From the NCBI GenBank assembly GCA_036250195.1, contig JAVHZZ010000004.1, forward strand, positions 140,587,229 to 140,651,228: 64,000 nt of DNA, read 5' to 3'. The DNA comes from Mixophyes australis. Lineage: Eukaryota; Chordata; Amphibia; Anura; Limnodynastidae. Below, piece by piece: positions 1 through 10,437 of the stretch. Under the pieces are notes generated by a model that searched no databases, was not told where the DNA came from, and was given only the letters and a program-made list of their open reading frames with translations. The position numbers and the translations under genes were made by a program. The stretch's first letter is position 1; every line of letters begins with the position of its first letter.

Positions 1-1696
1 TGTTCACAAAATACCTCTTCACTTTCACAATTTCTTCGCAATGGCAACAAATAGCTAATTATATTGTTTTAACTCTTGTTCGTTAAAATATTTGTTAAAC
101 ACTTGATTATTTAAACCAAAAACAACAATATCAGTTTCCGAATATGAAAATTTCAAATTTAAAGAGAGTCATTTTCCAAACTTTCAATAAAACTTAAGGA
201 TATCCAATCTTCCCTCCTATATATCCTGTCTGTCGGCAATGCATCTTTTTCAAAAATATAAGGTGTGGAGGAGATACTAAAGATAATACTGGATTCCCCC
301 CTGCCCATGAAAAGGTTAGCAAATAAGATCCGATCGCCGTCCCACAAGTCTGGAGGTAAGAGACTTCTGTGAGGTGAAATACACTCGATTGTCCCACTAT
401 TATTTACTAAACTACCATCTTATCTCACAAATTTAGTATTATCTATTCTCTCACAAACAAATGATATTCAATTCACTTTAATGGATTTCTCCATAGCACC
501 AACCTACATCATCTTCCATCTGTATATAAGAAATCAAAAACTAAACGCAGTTTGTGGAAGTGAGATAAATGAAATGAGAAGATTCACTTAATGGAGCTCC
601 TTAGACCCACAAATCAAGCAGGTCCCACAAAGCCTATAAACGGTCTTACTAGGAAATCATCCCTCCTGCTTCGGGGTGGCTAATTTTCAAACAGTGCAAG
701 GTGTTGCCAAGGCTCATCATTTCAAACATTTTTTTCTCTTTTTACATAAAGCTTTACTCCAAAATGGTTTACTGTTAAATATATAACCCAAGGTGCAACT
801 CATACCAATAAATATTTTCAATTAAGACCACAATTTCACTCTATATTTCAGCTTGTATTAATATTTTAGATATTTCAGGATATTTTTTTTGGTATCATGG
901 ATTTTGAAATATCACCATCGCCTACACAATGTTCTCTTGTTATATTTGAATTTAAAGGTTAAGTCTATATTATAATTTGCCTCATAAACAAATATCACAT
1001 TTTATGAAGCAGACAGAAAGAGACATAAGATATACAAGGCATACCTCATAATTGTCTAAAATCAAATACGTTTACCCAGAAGGTATTCTATAACTGAAAA
1101 TACAGATAAAAATCAAGACTGAACATGCAAGTATTTAAATAACTTAAAACAGTCCTTTCAAACCATTATTTCTCTTTATTATCTATCAGTTATATTTAAA
1201 GCATTAACATTTTCCACAGTCCTAAAGTAAACTTTAGTAATTAGGTCAGGTACAATAAGCACATACATACATACACAAAAAAAGGCCTTCTTCAAAACCA
1301 AACAGTAAAGGAGATTTGATTAATATAGTTGGTGAAGGACCGTCATGCACATAAAATGTCAGTCACCAATAATTGCATTACTATTGGTGGCTAGTAATAC
1401 TTCTGCCTTACAGTAGTAATATGATCTCCAACAACAGTAACAATGTTTATTCTGCTACCTTATGTAATAATTGCTCCCCACACTTTTTAGTTTATAACCA
1501 CATTTGGGAAGGACAATCTTTATTTCTTTTCCTGCAATGGTATACAATTTATTTGTATAATGGCACCCCCAATGTACAGAGTTGCATAATATGTCATCGC
1601 TTAATAAATAAAGCAGAATACAAAAGGTAGTATCTAACAAGGTATTTTGTCTCATGCAGCATTAAAACATTATAATATGCTTGATAATTAGAGTGC
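1..1696 (-). other. HERC1: HERC1 intron, no gene seen
   Basis: This AT-rich stretch lies immediately downstream, in the minus-strand sense, of the HERC1 exon donor, so it is read as the start of the next intron. I looked for the continuation of the HERC1 protein after the 310-codon exon and did not see it, so the next exon is outside the window. No long open frame, RNA gene or recognisable transposon is visible. Confidence 0.7.
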
Positions 1697-1702
1697 ACTT
1701 AC

Positions 1703-2632
1703 CAGAGACCTCCTCATCTGCTGAAGGATGCTAATGAAGCAGTCACAGTTGATCATGCCTTCCTGAGCTGTCAGAATCTTGCTATTGTCATTCTCATTAA
1801 CTAGAGCAGACGCTGCCAGCGCCATCTCAATCCACTCTAGGAGGTAGCGGAGGGAGCCACGCTGAGAGGCAAGACCAAGTAGTAGCTCTGACGCCAAACG
1901 CCTTCCCAAAGTGTCTGCCCCGGAATTGGGAACAGTCACTCCCTTCAGGAAAGTGGTGACCTGTGCCAGGCAGTCTAGTCCCATAGGGGGTATTTTGCTC
2001 TCATTAGCAAGGGATAGAGGGGGAAGAGAATTCACCACATCAATGGCTGTACGTATGACATCATTGCACAGACTCAGACCAGGTCCAGCAGTCGGCAGCA
2101 TCCAGCTCTGTCTCAGTAAGGCAAAGAGAAGACTCAGACCAGTTCTCACACCCATCTCGATTAGGGCATCAGTACTAGAACGTGGTCTCTCACTAACAGA
2201 CAAGGTGTCTGCAGAGCCAGAGCTATTTTCAGGTGAATGCTGCTGTTGCTTCACTTTGCCCTTGTCATGATACTTGTTGGATAGAGCATAGAACACCCTT
2301 TGGAGAACCAGCAGTCTTTTCCTCAGAGCCCCTGCAAAAGGAGAATCAGAACACACCACCTTCGCCAGAGCCAGCTGGCTGCCAAGTAAAGCATCCAGAT
2401 AGTGATCCTGCTCATCGCACGACAAGGACTCTCTCTCAAAATCTGGCAACTGGGGTCCTTTGAGGCACAAGACCTGCTGTGGAAGTGGGACCACCTCCTT
2501 GTTGCTGACCAACTTTGCATACAGGACAGACACCCCCTCACGGGTAGCAATGGATTCACTATCTTCTGTTATCCAGGAGCTGTTCAGGTGCTCCAGCCAT
2601 TTTAACTTCACAGGGGGCATTATGCCAGCCAT
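1703..2632 (-). CDS. HERC1: HERC1 first coding exon (N-terminal 310 codons)
   Basis: This encodes the amino terminus of HERC1, a very large HECT-type E3 ubiquitin ligase with RCC1-like repeat domains that acts at cytoplasmic and Golgi membranes. The reading frame runs from the ATG at 2632 to the last exon base at 1703, 310 codons. The start MAGIMPPVKLKWLEHL and internal runs such as LPQQVLCLKGPQLPDFERES and RPRSSTDALIEMGVRTGLSL agree almost residue for residue with vertebrate HERC1 as I know it. The exon ends after MRRSL in phase 0, directly followed on the minus strand by GTAAGT, a consensus donor. The frame stays open a few codons into the intron (stop at 1688-1690), which is not coding. 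RCC1 repeats, SPRY, WD40 and HECT domains are encoded further left, outside the window. The piece is intact, with no frameshift. A second in-frame ATG lies at 2620, but the one at 2632 matches the family length. Confidence 0.95.
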
Positions 2633-2688
2633 TACTATTCACTCTACAGCCATGAGTCCTGCTGGATATAGAAGAAATGGTAAATACT
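2633..2688 (-). other. HERC1: HERC1 5'UTR part of exon and candidate splice acceptors
   Basis: Upstream of the start codon on the minus strand are two pyrimidine-rich AG sites. One places the exon start at 2661 (after TTCTATATCCAG). The other places it at 2686 (after a longer pyrimidine tract ending TCTCACCAG). In known vertebrate HERC1 the start codon is in the second exon, so one of these is probably the real acceptor. The sequence alone does not decide which. Confidence 0.5.
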
Positions 2689-3384
2689 GGTGAGAATGTA
2701 AAGCAAAGAGAAAGACTGAGGAGCAGACAGACATAACATTTAAATTCTGAATACAACAGTTCTGGTACACAGGGTAAAGGCACATCATGTAGCATAAAAG
2801 CGCAGAATACTAACAGCAGTTAAAGATCAAATGGTCCATCTACTCTGCCTATTTGTTAGACCATTTGTACTTTTAAAATAGCTGAACTACTAGAGTCATT
2901 AGTATTATGACATAGAGCAGTCATGAGATCTCTCCAAGGGCTTGTTCAAACGTCCTAGCTAAGATATAGGAGGTGCAATGACACCGCACTGACAGGGCGA
3001 CAGTTTGTTGAAGTTGCAGCAGGCTTTAGGATCACTGGCCCCTATTCCTGGAGACCCTGCACCATCCCAATATATAAACACATGGAGCAGTAGCTTGTCC
3101 ACATACACACCCACCATTTACATATCAATGTCCTACACAGAGCTCCTCCTACAGGCAGCATAGGTTTAACAAAAATGGAAACACACAGAGTTTCTGTCAC
3201 CTTTCCTGGCTGAACTATCCACTCCATACATCCTCTTTCACATCCTCTCCTCAGGCCGTATGGAGTTTAGTACAGAGATATACAAGGCAGAATATTGATA
3301 TAGCATAATACATATAGTGATGTTATGTAGATTGTTTACGATATATATTTATATAAGTTAGATTGTGCATCTTATTTTTATTAA
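2689..3384. other. Non-coding stretch 5' of HERC1 start exon
   Basis: No open frame of interest, no RNA gene and no clear transposon end is visible. It is probably part of the first HERC1 intron. Confidence 0.5.
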
Positions 3385-3686
3385 AGATTGTAAGGCGCCA
3401 CAGAGCTCTGCAGTACGGTACAGTAGGGAAAGCAGGGACATACAAGGTAGACAATATAAATGCAGACATGAAAACAAAGGGCATGGAGGACTTTGCTCAA
3501 CAGAAAGCTTACATTTTAACTGGAAGATGGCACAGGTGAAACAGAGTGGAGATTGGGACAGTTGGGAGTGTGGGTAGTATAGGTGGGTAAACCCTAATAT
3601 ATGGGTTTTCAGAGACCATTTAAAGATTTGAAGACTGTCTGATTAAGCATCCCATAATTGGGATGCGGCACAGGAGAGGTCTTGTA
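3385..3686 (-). mobile_element. Old L2/Rex1-like LINE 3' end, minus strand (part 1)
   Basis: Read on the minus strand, 3600-3680 encodes a decayed version of the conserved LINE C-terminal segment (AAPxLWN...FKxxLKTHLF; here FKSLNGL and neighbours), followed by 3'UTR-like sequence. The piece continues at 4835-4931, so this older LINE was split by the plus-strand LINE between them. Confidence 0.55.
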
Positions 3687-3687
3687 A

Positions 3688-4834
3688 GAAGTGGTTTGCA
3701 GTGATGATATCTCCTCTCCTGATCTTTCCTCCACCCTCCTCGCTCGGGTATCAGACTGCCTCTCCGCCATCTCCTCCTGGATGTTCGAGCGCTTTCTCAA
3801 AATCAATATCTCTAAAACTGAACTCATTGTCTTTCCTCCGCCCAGACTCCCATCCCACGATGACCTCTCTATTGTCGTCAACAACACCACCATCTCCTCT
3901 GTCACCCTCGACTCCTCTCTCTCTTTTGCCCCCCACATTCATTCCCTTGCCCAAGCCTGTCGCTTCCAACTACGCAACATCGCCCGCATCCGTCCTTTTC
4001 TCTCTCAGGATGCCACCAAAACTATCATCCACGCACTCATCATCTCCCGCCTTGATTATTGTAACCTCCTCCTCACTGGCCTCCCCCACTGCCGTCTCTC
4101 CCCCCTCCGCTCTATACTCAATGCGGCCGCAAGACTCATCTACCTCTCACGCCGCTCCTCCTCTGCCTCCCCTCTCTGCCTTGCCCTACACTGGCTCCCC
4201 TTCCCCTACAGAATCCTTTTCAAACTCCTCACCACCACTTACAAGGCTCTCTCCAACTCTACTGCCCCTTATATCTCTAACCTCCTCTCCATTCACACTC
4301 CTGCCCGCTCCCTGCGCTCGGCCAACGACCGCCGCCTCTCCTCTACCCTTATCACCTCTTCCCACTCCAGAATCCAAGACTTTTCCCGTGCAGCCCCCCT
4401 TCTCTGGAATGACCTCCCTCGTTCCATCCGTCTCTCTCCTACTCTGTGCTCCTTCAAACGTGCACTCAAAACTCACCTCTTCCTCAAAGCCTACCAACCA
4501 TCTACTTAACCCCCATCTCCTCCCTTTGCTCGTCCTCCCTTCTCTCCTCAACTGGCTCCTCTTGTGCCTGGTCTGTTTACCCTCCCTTAGGATGTAAGCT
4601 CGTATGAGCAGGGCCCCCTCCCCTCCTGTCTCCATACCTGTTCTTCCGCTCCGTCTTTACTGCATATGACTGGCCGGAGTTTCTGAAGTATTGGTACTAT
4701 TTGTTTATTGTTCTGTATGGTTTCACCCTGTATAGTCTACTGTTAGTACTGTGAGCAGCGCTGCGGATACCTTGTGGCGCCTAACAAATAAATCATAATA
4801 ATAATAAATAATAATAATAATAATAATAATAATA
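3688..4834 (+). mobile_element. 5'-truncated L2/Rex1-like LINE with AAT-repeat tail
   Basis: This is a non-LTR retrotransposon fragment comprising the C-terminal end of the RT protein, a short 3'UTR and a terminal AAT microsatellite (about 4792-4834). The 3' end carries AGCGCTGCGGATACC followed by TGGCGCC and AATAAAT, the same tail type as the SINE copies elsewhere in the window. It lies inside an older minus-strand LINE whose remains flank it at 3385-3686 and 4835-4931. Exact LINE clade (L2, Rex1 or CR1-like) is not certain. Confidence 0.75.
3691..4509 (+). CDS. LINE reverse transcriptase, C-terminal part
   Basis: An open frame of 272 codons corresponds to the thumb and C-terminal region of an L2/Rex1-like LINE ORF2. 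Recognisable segments are SRLDYCNLLLTGLP (about residues 118-131), LNAAARLIYLS (about 142-152), LHWLPFPYRILFKLLTTTYK (about 167-186), RSLRSANDRRL and AAPLLWNDLPRSIRLSP, ending in FKRALKTHLFLKAY. The palm domain with the catalytic YADD box is missing, so the piece cannot be active. The first codons match the region just after YADDTQLYLS, and the initial methionine is fortuitous. The frame is unbroken, suggesting a fairly recent insertion. The overlapping plus-strand frame 3701-4597 and the antisense frame 4186-4635 are shadows. Confidence 0.8.
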   Translation: MVCSDDISSPDLSSTLLARVSDCLSAISSWMFERFLKINISKTELIVFPPPRLPSHDDLSIVVNNTTISSVTLDSSLSFAPHIHSLAQACRFQLRNIARIRPFLSQDATKTIIHALIISRLDYCNLLLTGLPHCRLSPLRSILNAAARLIYLSRRSSSASPLCLALHWLPFPYRILFKLLTTTYKALSNSTAPYISNLLSIHTPARSLRSANDRRLSSTLITSSHSRIQDFSRAAPLLWNDLPRSIRLSPTLCSFKRALKTHLFLKAYQPST

Positions 4835-4931
4835 AGGCAACGTGCAGATCAGAGGTAGATCTAAGAGGGAGAGACAAGTATTTTGATATAAGGTTTGAGA
4901 TGTATAATTTGAACTGGATTCTGGAAGACAT
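4835..4931 (-). mobile_element. Old L2/Rex1-like LINE, minus strand (part 2)
   Basis: Minus-strand translation gives FKLYISNLISKYLSLPLRST, matching the LINE C-terminal motif YISDLL...PRSLRSS. The next conserved segment of the same protein lies at 3600-3680 on the same strand, past the plus-strand LINE, so the two pieces were once joined. Confidence 0.6.
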
Positions 4932-5579
4932 AGAAAGATAGTGTTAAAATTTGCAAAGTGGTGCAGCAGATGTGGAGCAGCACGAGAGCTAGATCAGTCT
5001 AGCTGCGGTATACAATAATGGATTTTGATCATTTGTGATATGTATGAGAATATGGCGATTTCGATACATGCAAAATGTTGCACAATGGGTTAAAAGGTGA
5101 ACAGGGGATACCGTTGCATAACTTGCAAACTGGATATATGGATATTTGAGATGGGAATATTGAGAGCATATGATTTAGGTTTTGCCAAGTGTGTGCTCAG
5201 ATGTTATTAAATGAATTATAGACAGTACTGAAGTTGATATGATGTATGAATGAGTGTTGTTGCATAGACGGTTTGATGACTGTGGATTGTGTTTGAGATA
5301 GCATTTAATAGTTGAACTTTACATTTGCACTTGGAGGATGAGATTGTGTTGTGGTGAGAGTAGCGTGTCTTTTTCTACAGTAACAATGGTGGTGATTGTT
5401 CTGGAAACAGTGATGCTAGTAATCATGAGAGTTACTGTCTTATGGTGCAAAATTGCATATATAAACTGGCAGCAGTAACATTGAGCAAGATATATATGAA
5501 TGCCAAGCTAAACATGGGACTTGTACTTGAGCCTGCGACACAATACACACAAATAAGGTACACACATACCCAGAAATAA

Positions 5580-5585
<6 letters not shown>
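4932..5585. other. Non-coding stretch
   Basis: Mostly AT-rich and degenerate; no gene, RNA or clear repeat end is visible. Confidence 0.4.

Positions 5586-5657
<72 letters not shown>
5586..5657. repeat. (TA)n microsatellite
   Basis: An uninterrupted TA run of about 70 bases. Open frames called across it on the minus strand (alternating Tyr-Ile) are artefacts. Confidence 0.98.
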
Positions 5658-5660
<3 letters not shown>

Positions 5661-6222
5661 GCAATGGGAGTGGTTTGCCACAGGCCTCTAATAGTGGAAT
5701 TAGCTATGGTGCTAACTGTCTGCAGGTAAAAGGCTGCAGACCAAGTTATATACAGGTGTAGCACTGTGCTTAAGTTCAGTAATGTACAGGTCAGAGACAT
5801 GTGGTAAAGTAAATGTAAAAAAGTGATTTTCTTGCATGCTTTAACGTGTCTGTATCCACAGAGCCGATAGGGGTGGCTGTGCTGATTAGGCGTTACAGAA
5901 CACCTGAGGGGCCATCCTTTAAAGACAAGGTGGGAGTGTCGCCTGTCAGTCATCCAAGCCTGTGGGAGGAGTCATGTGTATTTAATCCTGAGTTGTGCTA
6001 TTGTTAGAAGTGACGGATGCTGAACTAGTTGGCCAGTCAGTAGGGAGCTGTACTGTGTTTTGTTAGTGTTTAGGGTCACCAGGAGGTGCAAGTAAAAGGT
6101 AGTTGCTTGCTGATGTCATCCTGACGGAAGTTGTGCAATTTATTGTGATGAAAACAATAAATATATTTGATTTATAAAAAAAGTTTCGTGTTGCTGATGT
6201 CGACTGGGTATTCTTGCAACAG
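5658..6222 (+). mobile_element. Possible LTR remnant
   Basis: The segment has an LTR-like layout: a TATTTAA box near 5980, AATAAA near 6158, and an end TTGCAACA followed by a leader-like stretch GTGACAAAAGTGGCAAGAG. No partner LTR or coding region is present and the left boundary is unclear because of the adjoining TA run. It could be a truncated Ty3/gypsy LTR or unrelated DNA. Confidence 0.3.
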
Positions 6223-7040
6223 TAGGTGACAAAAGTGGCAAGAGAAGGGTGCGGTTTTGTATATATATATATATATATTACACACACACATCTCCTCTCA
6301 AAAGATACATTTGCATGCAACTTTCCTGATATAAGTATCCTTGTTCCTATGATGTGTTATGTGTACTAAAGTGTATATGATTGTCTATTTGTAAGAAAAT
6401 TATACGAGTTGTATATAAGATTGCAAGACCCTCATCTAGGATATCTGCTATAGCATGACTGAATAGTATAATATATAGAGCAAAAGAAAAGAAATAGTAT
6501 TTGATTAATCTGGAAACTACCTTTTATGAGAAAGCAAGCAAAAATAAAAAGTCACGTTTGAACTACTTTCGTCTTATTAGCATTGTTGTTATTTTTCCCC
6601 AATTAACAGCCGAATGTTAAATTCTCTCAGCTACTGTAGAATTTTGAATCACTTAAAAATCTTTTCAGCAAAGGTGACACAGCCAAGCCAAATAGTTAGG
6701 GATTCTGCAATACTGACAGTGGTGGTTCCAAAGATGGAACTACAAAAAGTCTGCTTGTGTGTATTATTTTAACCTCCTTCTCGTAATGTATGGTATAATA
6801 CACTCTATAATGTAAATAATATGGACATTAGAAGTCACTGAGGCATTCTGTGACCATACAAAGGTGCAGGGCTGTAGTCTGCGTGATTTTGTATACATCA
6901 CAGAAAACAGATGAAACTTCTAATGTACAGCTTATTTTACAGTAGGAACTACATTATTTGTTAGAATACACACGTCCTAGTGAACACAGAGGACATCAAA
7001 ACTCACTGTTTATAAAGGCATTATTTACAAGGGTTTATGC
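6223..7040. other. Non-coding stretch
   Basis: AT-rich, with a short TA run near 6257-6290; nothing else recognised. Confidence 0.4.
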
Positions 7041-7261
7041 ATAATAATATTATCATTTATGTATATAGCACCAATCATATTACGCAGCGCTGTACAGAGA
7101 ATAATATTCATTTACATGACTGTGGGAGGAAACCAGAACACCCAGAGGCAGCATATGTAAACACAAGGAGATCATACAAACTCCACACAGATGGGTCCTG
7201 TTCGGAGTTGAACTGTCGACCCCAGCACTGAGCCAGAAATGCTAACCATTGTGCCAGCATA
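7041..7261 (-). mobile_element. tRNA-headed SINE copy, minus strand
   Basis: Read on the minus strand it begins with a tRNA-like head containing an A-box-like GGCACAATGGTTAGC and a B-box-like AGTTCAACTCC. It continues through the body (GGTTTCCTCCCACAGTC) and ends with the LINE-like tail CAGCGCTGCGTAATATG...TATATACATAAATGATAAT. It is a partial copy with part of the body deleted. Similar copies occur at 11104, 17146 and 21434. Confidence 0.7.
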
Positions 7262-10200
7262 AATAGTTCTATATGAAAATTAAAATTTGACGGTGATGCA
7301 CCTAACCCGAAGCCAATATAATAGGATTCCAAGGGAAGGCAAGTAAATTTTACCTGAGAAACCCTTACTTTTCACACACCAAAGCAGTCTGTATCACTTC
7401 CACAGAACTCAGCAGCCATGGAGCAGAGATGCTTTGACCTTCATAATCGTTCAAGAAAGTGCTCCTCCCTCAGCATGTAATGTGGTAGTCTGGATAGAGA
7501 AAACACACAATTATGTCTCCACTTAAAATTAGGGAACATTAATACCCGAAATATGCATGATAGGAAAGGGAGAAGATAAACTAGTATATACTTAAGAATT
7601 GCCCAGTTGGTCAGATGTGTACATTAAATGCTTGTATTTAAATTTTGAGCCTGCAAACCTCTACAAAAATTCTACAGCTTTTCAGTAGAGCATGCTTTAA
7701 CAGGCTGCACAAACATCATTACACACATACAGACTAGCAAAGTAAATTAAAAAAAAAACAATGTTGGAAAGCACTGAACTGCATAGTCAATATATCATCA
7801 ATACTCCATTCCACCTAGATCTCTCTCTTGCACTTAACAGATTAACTGCCCCACTATAGACTCACCACTGGTTACGACTCCAGTGCCACAGATATTGACC
7901 TTTGTCAGCAGTTCTAGTAGACAGAGAGTTAAGGCCACTGCCATTCACCACTCCCACCCTGACCTTTGCTCAGTACTCAATTGAGCCAAGGAAGCTGCAC
8001 TATGCAGACATTCAGAAAGGTAATAAAATAATGACAAACCTATTGGCAGACACTGACTGGAGATTTTGATCATCACAAGCCTTATACAGATATATATATA
8101 CACCTGAAAAGGTCATTGGGTCCACTTCCTCAGGTACTTTAGTGCAAGTGCAGAACTCTGTCCCTTGTTATATACAACACAATTCAAATACAGTGTGCAA
8201 ATTGATGTACTGCGATATACAAGAGAAAGGAGGGGGGAGGTAATCCGCACAGAGTAAGGATAAACCTCATCTAAATATCTTTATCATAATCATGATGATT
8301 TCCATTTACATAACATTGAGTAACAAAAGGAAGAGAAAGAAAAATGGATTACTAGAGCACTCCTTATCCAATTGGAGTAATACACTATAAATGTCACATT
8401 ACAGGAGAACACCTGGGATTGAACGGAATGAAGTATGTTTCACATTATAGGTTCATACCTATGCCAATAACTGCATAATGGAATACAGACAAAGGAACCA
8501 ATCCTAAGATTCTTGTTCATATAGGGCTAATGCCTTTATTAGTAGAATATCTTAGAAAAATATCTCTATTGAGGTTGGAATATCCTCATAATAAAAAAGT
8601 GAAATATAAGAGAAAAAGGTGAAAAAAAGGAAAAAATAAATGATTGAATGGTGCAAAAAGTGTTTGAAATTATACCACGGATAGTGAAGCCAGAAAAATA
8701 ATCTGGGTATTTGTTCATAGATTTATTGAGAAATGCCTCAAAGGACCTGGAATAATGCTGGCCATAGAGCAAATATCTTAAATAGCCCAAATGATATTAA
8801 ACATATGGATTATCATTAATGTATACGGACAGAACCTCAGTATAAAGTTGCCTAACAATCAGACAGCAGCCGCTGCTATATGTAAAATATAATAATGATA
8901 GGCAGAAAACGCCACTGATGCTAATATGTAAATATTTATACAGCAAAAAAAAAATTAAATTCAGACAGCGTTAATCAGTGTGGCTAGTATTGACAAATCA
9001 TGCCACTGGTTAATTCTATACTCATGAGGTACCTGTTGGTTCCCTAGCAGCGCTATATATCCAGACAAACAGCGCTTCCAACGTTAATGTGTGGAAAATA
9101 TCGTGCCAGATCTAAATGGGATTATTCCAATAAATGCAGCTTATTGCTAGCAGATAGTGCCACTAGTTGTTTGGTGCTCTTGGCGAGTCTATTAAATTAC
9201 TGCGGTATATGCAGGCAATGCACAATATTTGCTTACAATTTATAACAGTCGCAACGAAGCTCATCAGCAGGAACCCAAATAATTTCAACATCTGATAATA
9301 ATTGTAATGTGGGAAATTAAGAAAAAAAAATCTATATAGTTTTAACTAATACAATATGAGTGTTCTGTTCCAAATACACAAACATATGAATTATTATATT
9401 ATCCCCACAAGAACAAAATCAACCCATACAGCCAAGTTTAGAAGTTATTATCAGTTTATTTTGTCACTATTAGAGAATTCCCACACTTGCAGAGAGAATT
9501 AAAATAGCTCTGCACATAAATTGCCTTGCTAACTCAACTAGTTAAACATGCTAAGTATTATAGAACCATATTAATTTGTGTGTATGTATGGACAATAAAA
9601 TAAGTCCATATGACTGTATACAAAGCAATCAATCACTCATTGAGCGCCAACATATGGCCGTGCATAGTACATTATAAGCTGTCTATCCATCACCTTACAG
9701 TGCCCCATCACTGGCCTCTTTACACAAACAGAAAACACTTGTGTGCCCCACAATAAGCTAACCTTTTAGAAAGCAGCAACTGTTAGTGGGGAGGACTTTT
9801 TCCCCTTACTGGTGCACAAGGGGTTGGATAGAATCATTACCACCTTATAGAGCTGTCATTTGCAGTGTGTAGTGTTCAGTGCATTCTAATGATAGAAGAC
9901 CTGGGACTGATTACAATTCTCAGCATACCTCCATTATGTATGAACAGTGTATGAAACACAATGCATTCTTTAGATCCAATTAAAAGTATTTATTAGCATA
10001 TTTCCTCAAATTCAAAGATGATATGGGAATGGTTTAGTATATGTACTGTGCCCTCTACTTCTGTTAAAATAATTGGATTCAGGTGGAAAGCATTATGTCC
10101 TACAATTAAAGTGTAACCTGCTTATATGCTCTCTTCACATTTTAGATTGTTATCATTAAAATCTGGCAATAGTGACTAGTTATATATTACAAATACAACA

Positions 10201-10437
10201 TTAATTGCAAAAGTATGTATATGTTATGATAAATATGTTACACACAGATATCTCCAACAGCTTATATTAAAAACTACTGCCACCCCAACCTCATGGCAAG
10301 CACTACCCTCGCGCCTACTACTCAACCTCAGATCGTAAAACCAAAGGGTACAGTCATTACTGCACAATACAGTCCTTTCTCCAAAGGCTTGGTAGATATG
10401 TAATTATCACTAGACCGATTCGCCAAGAGCCGATTAC
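7262..10437. other. Long non-coding stretch with no recognised gene
   Basis: About 3.2 kb of AT-rich DNA with homopolymer runs (for example near 7747 and 8947). I see no exon-like open frame, RNA gene or clear transposon end. The segment 8800-9300 has the feel of old interspersed-repeat sequence but I cannot classify it. Confidence 0.4.

Noticed and set aside
1688..1702. HERC1 reading frame continuing past the exon
   Set aside because: The five extra codons lie beyond a consensus GTAAGT donor and end at a stop; they are intronic.
3701..4597. 298-codon plus-strand frame and the 149-codon antisense frame at 4186-4635
   Set aside because: They overlap the LINE frame, are proline/serine-rich or charged by base bias, and show no family motif.
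5432..5953. 173-codon minus-strand frame
   Set aside because: It runs through the TA microsatellite, giving a Tyr-Ile repeat; no gene-like features.
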